A stretch of 48,812 bases of DNA, from positions 1-48,812 of the forward strand of contig NZ_JBEPTK010000024.1 in NCBI RefSeq assembly GCF_040549485.1, given 5' to 3'. The position numbers and the translations under genes were made by a program. The notes below the pieces were generated by a model. That model was not told the origin of the DNA. It saw nothing but the letters and a program-made list of their open reading frames with translations, and made no database searches. This stretch comes from Constrictibacter sp. MBR-5. Lineage in GTDB: Bacteria > Pseudomonadota > Alphaproteobacteria > JAJUGE01. Below, piece after piece: positions 43,401 to 48,812 of the stretch. How positions within the stretch are numbered: the first letter of the stretch is position 1; each line of letters begins with the position of its first letter.

Positions 43401-44114
43401 GACCGCAGCAACTTGAACGTCCGACACCACCCGAAGATCATCGACTGCGACCCAGAGGACCGCGCCTCAGATGGCCGGGATCAAATCGGAACGCCGGCCG
43501 GCAGCGATCGGAATAGGCGGCCGGTTCTGTCGGAATCCGCAGTTTGAAGGGCCCAGTCCGCCGGCATGAAGCCGCGAACGCCGACTATACCCTCCATCCG
43601 GTGGCATCCGCACCCGCGGAGCAACCGGTAGCTATCGACTTCTCCGCCTCAAACCCGGACCACATTCACAACCCGGGCGCAAAGGCAGCTTTCCGGACGT
43701 GTCAACGTGCGGTCCGAAGATATGACGCTGCACCTCGCCCATACCGCTGCCACCGCGCCCACCTGCCGGCGGATCGCCAGCAGTAACCGAACCCCTCAAA
43801 ATTTTGGAGAGTTCGCCGAAAAGGTGCTCGGCAAGGAGCCGTGATCGGGATCGCGCACCTGGGGCTTTAGGCTGCTACGGGCTTAACTCGTTGATACGCC
43901 ACCAGAAAAAATCCAAGTCGCGGCCAAGAGGGACGGATCACGGCCCCGGAAAAATGTCAAAATTAAAATGACCACTCCATGAAAATAATTCTTGACACCG
44001 ACCTATTGTACGGAACGGAAGGCTGACTATTATATCATCTATGGCCATCGCGAGCCGTCGTTTTTGCTCGCTGGTTCTAACATCTGAGTATTTCTTCTTG
44101 ATGGAGATCCTGCG
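43401..44114. other. Intergenic, nothing recognised
   Basis: No gene family was seen. The first half is GC-rich like the transposon region. From about 43960 the sequence turns AT-rich (aaaatgtcaaaattaaaatg; ttcttgacaccgacctattg), marking the border of the less GC-rich block at 44-47 kb and probably holding the promoter of the gene at 44115. Confidence 0.5.
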
Positions 44115-44975
44115 GTGACGAATACTAATGAACTACTGTGTCTGCCCGCGCCTGGTCGCGAGGCGGCGACCGCGTCCGCCGGTGGAGTAGATCCCGGCGC
44201 CGCCGGCAATGTGGAAGGCTTTTCCCGGTCGCTGGGCATCGCTGGTGATGATGATGAAGCCGAAGAGGTGATGTGGTCGGACGCCGCCCGGCAGAATCCG
44301 GAACGGCTTAAGAATATGCAGTCGCTGTTCGATGACCTGCGCGCGCGCCTGGCTGCGTTCGATCGCCAGTCCTTGGCCAGCGAAAAGGGCAACACCGAGG
44401 AAATCAAGAACATCGCTCTCGACACATTCCCGGTCGTGCAGTGGCTGGTCGAGAGCCCTCCGGACGCTGAAGCGATGGGGTGTAGTAATATCAAGGTTGC
44501 GGCTCAGGCACGGCCTATGATCGGCGACAAAGTGTTTGAGTTTGTGTGGCGCGACATTAAATCAAAACTTGGTCGATCCACGAAAAGCAAGATCCGAACA
44601 GTCATCTTGGTCGCAATCGCCATCGGTACGACGACGGAGCAGTTCGTGGCCGCCTTCGATAGTCTGGAACGTGCTTATACACGCGCCTTGCCGATCAAAG
44701 AGAAGCTGACGGCCGAAGGCGATCTTCCAGACATGGAACTGCCTGAGGCAACTTTGGAGGCGCTGGTGTCAGGGCTTCCGCCTAGGAAGCGCGACCTTGT
44801 TGACGCGGCGTTCACCGTTAAGCCGCTTTGCCCGGTCCCTGATGAGGTCCCTATCGGCGAGGAAGTTGAACTCTTGATCCGCTTGGGTGGTCACATCCAA
44901 GGCCCGTTAGGGGCGTCAGTCAAAGAGGTCCTCGCCTTGATTGGGAAGTTTGGGGTCGATCTGAGCCGCGTATAG
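44115..44975 (+). CDS. Hypothetical protein, 286 residues
   Basis: Unrecognised. The start is GTG behind ggagat. The N-terminal 45 residues are Ala/Gly-rich and probably disordered; an acidic patch (GDDDEAEEVMW) is followed by an alpha-helical body (NPERLKNMQSLFDDLRARLA; KSKIRTVILVAIAIGTTTEQ; FDSLERAYTRALPIKEKLTA). The hydrophobic stretch is short and unlikely to span a membrane. It lies 47 bp before the adenine methyltransferase gene on the same strand, with similar codon use, so they likely form one transcription unit of phage or plasmid origin. Confidence 0.6.
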   Translation: MTNTNELLCLPAPGREAATASAGGVDPGAAGNVEGFSRSLGIAGDDDEAEEVMWSDAARQNPERLKNMQSLFDDLRARLAAFDRQSLASEKGNTEEIKNIALDTFPVVQWLVESPPDAEAMGCSNIKVAAQARPMIGDKVFEFVWRDIKSKLGRSTKSKIRTVILVAIAIGTTTEQFVAAFDSLERAYTRALPIKEKLTAEGDLPDMELPEATLEALVSGLPPRKRDLVDAAFTVKPLCPVPDEVPIGEEVELLIRLGGHIQGPLGASVKEVLALIGKFGVDLSRV

Positions 44976-45022
44976 ATAAATGGGCGCGCATATATTGCGC
45001 GCCTCTCTTTTAGGGCGAAATT

Positions 45023-45988
45023 ATGGAACATAAAATTCTCGGCGTAACCTGCAAATATGTATTGCCCGCGCTGCACGCGGGGAACGTTACGGTGATCCCG
45101 TATCCGGGCGGTAAATCTTATGTTGCCTCTGATATTTTCATGGCGGCACCAGACGATGTCGATGCGATCGCCGTACCGTTCTTGGGTGGTGGAAGTCTGT
45201 TATTCGCTGCAATCGAGAAGTATGCGAATAGAGAATGCCGAATCATAGCCTCAGACACCTGCGATGTGTTGTATTCATTGTTTGTTGGGTTGCAGAAACA
45301 CGGGAGGTGTGTGGCGGAGTACCTGAATGGTATCAGGCAACACTATGGTTATGTGACCCGTGAGCTATTTGACCGATGTGTAGTTCTGATTGGCAGCAGC
45401 AGCGACATCGTAGAAAAGGCCGTGGCTGCGTATATTTACTTTCGTTCAGTATGGGTATCGGCGGCACGATTTTTTCGAAACTCCGGATATTCTGAGAAGC
45501 GCGGACAACGAGCCCTCAGCGATGATCTCATTCGGCGGCTTCCCGTCATGGCGGAGAAGTTTTGTTCAGTAGAATTTCACAATGAAAACTATCAAAACAC
45601 GCTAAAGCGCGTCCAGATATATGGACATAGAGCGCTCGTGATTGCTGACCCGCCTTACGTTGGGCGAGACATGACGTTGTATAACTGCAACTTCTCGCAG
45701 GATCAATTTGCTAGCGATATAGACAGTGGAGCCAGCCAGTTCATGGTTACGCTAGACGTGTCGCCAGAGTCACTGGAGCGATATTCTGCACACAAAAAGG
45801 TTTATTACCGCATGAATTATAGTGGCACCGACCCGTTGACCCGTCGCCGAAAAACCGGTGTGGAGCAGCTCATTTACCGTGGCGCTATCTCGGCCGAAAA
45901 GATAATGCAGCTTGGCTCCCGGTGGATGATCGAGTGTCCTGAATTGGGCGACGGCGTGGCGAATGATAACGCGGCTTCAGCGGGATAA
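45023..45988 (+). CDS. D12-class DNA adenine methyltransferase (Dam family)
   Basis: A 321-residue alpha-class N6-adenine methyltransferase. Motif X is PYPGGKSYVA (P26-G30-K31), motif I is VPFLGGGSLLFA (from about residue 53), and motif IV is ADPPYVG with D209-PPY212. It also has ASDTCDVLYSLFVGLQKHGR (the D12 'D-x-N/D' acidic strand region) and SVWVSAARFFRNSGYSEKRG. It would methylate adenine in a short DNA site. There is no adjacent restriction gene, so it is probably an orphan phage- or plasmid-type enzyme. Codon use is visibly less GC-rich than in most of the window, a sign of transfer. Confidence 0.88.
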   Translation: MEHKILGVTCKYVLPALHAGNVTVIPYPGGKSYVASDIFMAAPDDVDAIAVPFLGGGSLLFAAIEKYANRECRIIASDTCDVLYSLFVGLQKHGRCVAEYLNGIRQHYGYVTRELFDRCVVLIGSSSDIVEKAVAAYIYFRSVWVSAARFFRNSGYSEKRGQRALSDDLIRRLPVMAEKFCSVEFHNENYQNTLKRVQIYGHRALVIADPPYVGRDMTLYNCNFSQDQFASDIDSGASQFMVTLDVSPESLERYSAHKKVYYRMNYSGTDPLTRRRKTGVEQLIYRGAISAEKIMQLGSRWMIECPELGDGVANDNAASAG

Positions 45989-46217
45989 GGTATTTGGGTG
46001 ACCGAACGGCGCCCGTGTAGATCGACATCCAATCGGCCGCGGCCGCGTAGGCTTTCGTCTGGATCACGGGGCGTCGCCAAGAGTTTGGTAGAGGCGGTGG
46101 GGGGCTGCAATCGGTTTCCCGCCGCCTTGATAGAGAACGTCGCCGCAATCGCGGCTATCCCGATCACGTTTGACGGATACTAGTTGTACTGCGAAAATAG
46201 AAGGACGATCAGGACAT

Positions 46218-47006
46218 ATGACCGGCATTATACCCGATTTCTGTAGCATTATACGACGCCTAACAGGACAACATCCCAATCGTGGGTCTGTCTGCCGCAG
46301 CACAGCCGTACGCTTGAGAATCAGTTCAACCCACGGCACTTTTGAAGTGGCCGAATGTTGCTACAACACCTTCGACGCGATGCCGCCGGAGCATTCATAC
46401 CGCAACCCTGACGATAGTCGACCGCTGCAAGTCGAGCGTCTTACACGCGTTGAGGTAGAGGTTTCGGGTCCGGATGGCCGCTCAGCGTCCTGTGAGTTAC
46501 TTGAATTCGGATCGCTACAGATGTGCTATGACTGGCCGATGATCTGCCGAGCGCCAGGAGAGAATTCTGACATCTTTGAGGCACTACACATTGCTCTCGC
46601 GAAAAGCGAAGCACCTGTTCACCTTGAGGTGCTAGAAGTCCGGGTGACGCCGGCCTCCGAAAGTGAGATTGCGGCGTGGCAGCGTCACAACGAGCGATGT
46701 CGTGCCATCGGACTGGCCATTGAGGCAGCGCAAAACGGTCAGCGCGAATATACAGTGAGAACGGTGCTGATCCAAGAGCGGTCTCGCAGCTTCCACGTGA
46801 CTGCGGATTCTTGGGCAGAGGCTGCGCAAAAGGTGAGGGAAGCTCATGGGTACCGCTTCTTGGATGAACTGCGCTCATCAGACGAAAGGATAGAGGATAT
46901 CGATGGCGATGCTTTAGAAATTCTGGAATTTACGCCATCAAATGAATTCATCGAAGAGGTCGTCCGGCAGGCGTCTGAGTCGGACGCGTCACCGCCGCTG
47001 ACCTGA
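46218..47006 (+). CDS. Hypothetical protein, 262 residues
   Basis: Unrecognised. I chose the ATG at 46218 (aagga upstream) over the TTG at 46170. The product seems to have two alpha/beta parts. The first is mainly beta strands (VRLRISSTHGTFEVAECCYN; RVEVEVSGPDGRSASCELLE). The second is separated by a charged helix (EIAAWQRHNERCRAIGLAIE) and contains EYTVRTVLIQERSRSFHVTA and DSWAEAAQKVREAHGYRF. No catalytic motif seen. It shares the moderately AT-rich composition of the two upstream genes. Confidence 0.55.
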   Translation: MTGIIPDFCSIIRRLTGQHPNRGSVCRSTAVRLRISSTHGTFEVAECCYNTFDAMPPEHSYRNPDDSRPLQVERLTRVEVEVSGPDGRSASCELLEFGSLQMCYDWPMICRAPGENSDIFEALHIALAKSEAPVHLEVLEVRVTPASESEIAAWQRHNERCRAIGLAIEAAQNGQREYTVRTVLIQERSRSFHVTADSWAEAAQKVREAHGYRFLDELRSSDERIEDIDGDALEILEFTPSNEFIEEVVRQASESDASPPLT

Positions 47007-47195
47007 CCCCCAGCTCTCCTCCAGCTCGGATTAGAGCTGGGCGGTTACTTTACGCTGGAGCCCGGTTGAGGCAATGGCCTGCGCAGCGGAGCACGGCAGC
47101 TTGCTCAGGTTACTGGCGTGGGGTGGTAGCGGGTAGCACCGTAGGCGGTAGCGTGATTCTTTGGCGGCTGGGTTTCGCGATGAGAGCCTGGCGCC

Positions 47196-47351
47196 ATGGA
47201 AGAGCTGTTCGTCAAGGACCGCCTGCGTCTTCTCCTGGATCACTTCGGCGATGTCGGCGATCCGCGGGAGCCGGCGAAGGTGAAGTATCCTCTGCGTCCC
47301 GCCCAAGGCTGCCCCAAAGCGGGCGCGCAAGGCTGCGAAGGCGAAGACTGA
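47196..47351 (+). pseudogene. ISAs1-like transposase N-terminal fragment
   Basis: It reads MEELFVKDRLRLLLDHFGDV and GDPREPAKVKYPL, close to the conserved start of ISAs1-family transposases (lldhF..i.DpR....v.YpL). After that the frame turns into unrelated Ala/Gly/Lys sequence and stops. Only about 33 codons are recognisable. Confidence 0.6.
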
Positions 47352-47566
47352 GGACGCACCAGCTGCGGCCGAATAGGCCCCCGACGGGCCAAAGCCGTCT
47401 TCGTATCAGGGCGATGCTGCGGGGGACACTCAAACAGCCTGTCGCTGCGGGTCGGCTTGGTTCCATCGCAGGGCGACCGTTCGATAAGGTGTTGATCTGG
47501 GATCAACGTCTCTGCGGCATCGGCCATGGCAGGCATGGGGCGGCCATGCATCATGGTCATCCCGTT

Positions 47567-47917
47567 TCAGGCGTCTACCCTGCCACCGACACGTCGGGCG
47601 GCTGCCAAGGAGCGCCGCAAGTCCGTCAGTGCTCGCTCTGCCGCGACTCGTGCCCGATCTGGCCCAGTGGCAGCGCCTTCGCCGAATACGGCCCTTCCTC
47701 CACCATGCAGTACGGTTCTGACATCGCCAAAGTCGAGCCCGATGAGTCCTCGCTGCGAGACGAGTTTCGAGATCGCCTCAATCGAGGTTGTGGCGGACGC
47801 GATTGCAGGGTCGAAGAGCGGGGGAGGGGGCGCCGCTCTGGCGCGGTCGAAAGGGAACCCGAGCAGTGCGGCCGTGGAGGCGCCGCAAAGCAGAAATGAA
47901 CGCCTTGTGATTCGCAT
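47567..47917 (-). CDS. Tat-signal protein with FtsZ-like segment
   Basis: A 116-residue product with a good ribosome-binding site (gaggagacccgatg in the gene's sense). The N-terminus MRITRRSFLLCGASTAALLG is a textbook Tat signal (T-R-R-S-F-L), with a likely cleavage after ARA. The mature part contains SIEAISKLVSQRGLIGLDFG and DVRTVLHGGGRAVFGEGAAT and then GPDRARVAAERAL. This parallels the FtsZ core segment 'i..lin.pGLinlDFaDVr.vm...G.a.mG.G.a.G.nRa..Aa..Ai'. The GTPase domain is absent. The same frame's homology may continue weakly past the stop (MTMMHGRPMPAMADAAETLI), so the gene could be truncated. Confidence 0.6.
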   Translation of the reverse strand: MRITRRSFLLCGASTAALLGFPFDRARAAPPPPLFDPAIASATTSIEAISKLVSQRGLIGLDFGDVRTVLHGGGRAVFGEGAATGPDRARVAAERALTDLRRSLAAARRVGGRVDA

Positions 47918-48108
47918 CGGGTCTCCTCGGGGCAGGGGCAGCAATCATCATCGCCGGAAGGTCGCATCTGTCGACCGCGCTGGCGTTGCCTCACGCTCGG
48001 CGGCGGGACCAGGCCAGAGAGCGGCGTGCTCCGATCCCACTATCGGGCATGCGGCTTGCGCACCTAGCCGGTCCGCTGGAAAGTGCGACCGGCATAGGGG
48101 AGACGCGA

Positions 48109-48363
48109 ATGACGGTCGAGCCAGACGCGGCGATCGTGCTGCTCGGCCGCTTTGGCAAAGCCTTCAATTCCGGTGATGTCGGCGGCATCCCCGCATCCGT
48201 CACCCGGACTTCGAATGGTGGCCGCCGCAGGGGCGGGACACGCCCGGTGGCCGGAGTGCGCTCGGCAAGGAAGTTGCTCGCAGGCGACCGGATCATCGGT
48301 CGGTACCGCTTGACGGGCGAATGGAAGACACACGCGCCGATCGGTTTTCTCGGTATGGCTTAG
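48109..48363 (+). pseudogene. SnoaL/NTF2-like protein, frameshifted
   Basis: The N-terminal part MTVEPDAAIVLLGRFGKAFN is followed, in a shifted frame, by HPDFEWWPPQGRDTPGGRSA and LGKEVA, and then in the first frame by DRIIGRYRLTGEWKTHAP. Together they spell an NTF2/SnoaL-like fold protein interrupted by two compensating frameshifts between about 48200 and 48275. A continuous frame remains, but its middle is out of register. Confidence 0.6.
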
Positions 48364-48561
48364 CGAATGCGGCAATGCCTGTGGCCTTCCTCTTGGTTGC
48401 CCGCAACGCGTCACAGAACGGTGCAGACATCTATGGCGCGCGGAAGGACCGGAAGCGTTAGAAAATCGTCCGCCACAACCTTCACAGATTCGAGAAACGT
48501 GAGACCCTGATGAACAGAGCGCTGGCCCTCGGCCCGCGCAGTACAACCTCAGGGGATCTGA

Positions 48562-48812
48562 TTGGGACGGACGACAAGGTGGAGTTGGCGCGCCTCGAAG
48601 GGGCTGGAGCCAATCGTTCGAGTATGGTTGCTGCGCTTACTGGTCGAACTCGGCGCGGAGAGTGGACTGGTCGGCGACGGCGGGGTGAGCGACAGCCATC
48701 TGGCGGAACTGCTGGGGCTGGAGGTGGATGTTTCCGGGAAACATCGCGGCCAAGCGACGGCGCGGCAGCAGCTTCAGTCACTCCTCTCCGCATGTGAAAA
48801 CGATCAGGCCGC
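48562..48812 (+). CDS. Partial open frame running off the window
   Basis: The frame gives LEPIVRVWLLRLLVELGAES, GDGGVSDSHLAELLGLEVDV and QQLQSLLSACENDQA with no stop to the window end. It has the helical, Leu-rich look of the N-terminal region found in some bacterial AAA-type ATPases, but I cannot confirm the family. The start is not resolved (TTG at 48562 or within). Confidence 0.4.
   Translation, partial: MGRTTRWSWRASKGLEPIVRVWLLRLLVELGAESGLVGDGGVSDSHLAELLGLEVDVSGKHRGQATARQQLQSLLSACENDQA

Noticed and set aside
1-48812. CRISPR arrays
   Set aside because: No regularly spaced short direct repeats with unique spacers were seen anywhere; the repeats present are long gene-sized duplications.

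Overview
This window looks like accessory DNA from a GC-rich alphaproteobacterium, either a plasmid or a heavily rearranged genomic island. The evidence is the GC-rich codon use, the SWIB-domain and SRPBCC small proteins, the alphaproteobacterial style of the insertion sequences, and gene relics on all sides. There is no rRNA, no complete tRNA, no ribosomal or core metabolic operon and no CRISPR array. The order or genus cannot be fixed from this sequence.

Layout. Positions 1-4.6 kb hold two copies of a SWIB + SRPBCC gene pair flanking a reverse-strand DUF4157 protein. Positions 4.67-7.16 kb are an IS630 element split by an IS1111-type IS110 element, followed by a reverse-strand alpha/beta hydrolase. 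Positions 8.4-16.3 kb form the first probable defence locus: a small ribbon-helix-helix-like protein behind two operator-like dyads, an N6-adenine methyltransferase, an ExK nuclease-like protein, and a Cap4-like/STAND/SEC-C protein. The last overlaps a DUF3800 gene that now carries four in-frame stops. Positions 16.5-22.6 kb hold a broken SDR gene, small unknown genes, a third SWIB copy, and a divergent LysR / nitronate monooxygenase pair.

Positions 23.4-29.8 kb form the second probable defence locus and the most interesting part of the window: a HEPN protein with a canonical RNxxxH motif, then a 1756-residue protein joining a nucleoside phosphorylase/nucleosidase-like domain to a STAND NTPase and a long helical-repeat C-terminus. 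A diverged copy of the 16.5 kb repeat plus SDR cassette follows at 30.1-30.8 kb, so the block from about 16.5 to 30.8 kb is bracketed by an old direct duplication.

Positions 31-38 kb look like plasmid or integrative-element backbone: a coiled-coil protein, an acyl-CoA carboxylase relic, an 845-residue helicase-like/AEP-primase-like fusion with a perfect 17-bp inverted repeat inside its coding sequence, and an Api92-like fragment. Positions 38.4-43.4 kb are a transposon graveyard (IS1380, a serine resolvase, IS5, IS256, IS1182-like, and IS21 istA split by an IS630). Positions 44-47 kb carry a less GC-rich phage- or plasmid-like trio that includes a D12-class adenine methyltransferase. Positions 47-48.8 kb hold a Tat-signal FtsZ-like mini-protein and further relics.

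Functionally, the intact large genes are mostly anti-phage-type modules (sensor STAND NTPases with nuclease or nucleosidase effectors, DNA methylation, HEPN RNase) and replication or mobility genes. All functional calls come from motifs read by eye; no database search was run.
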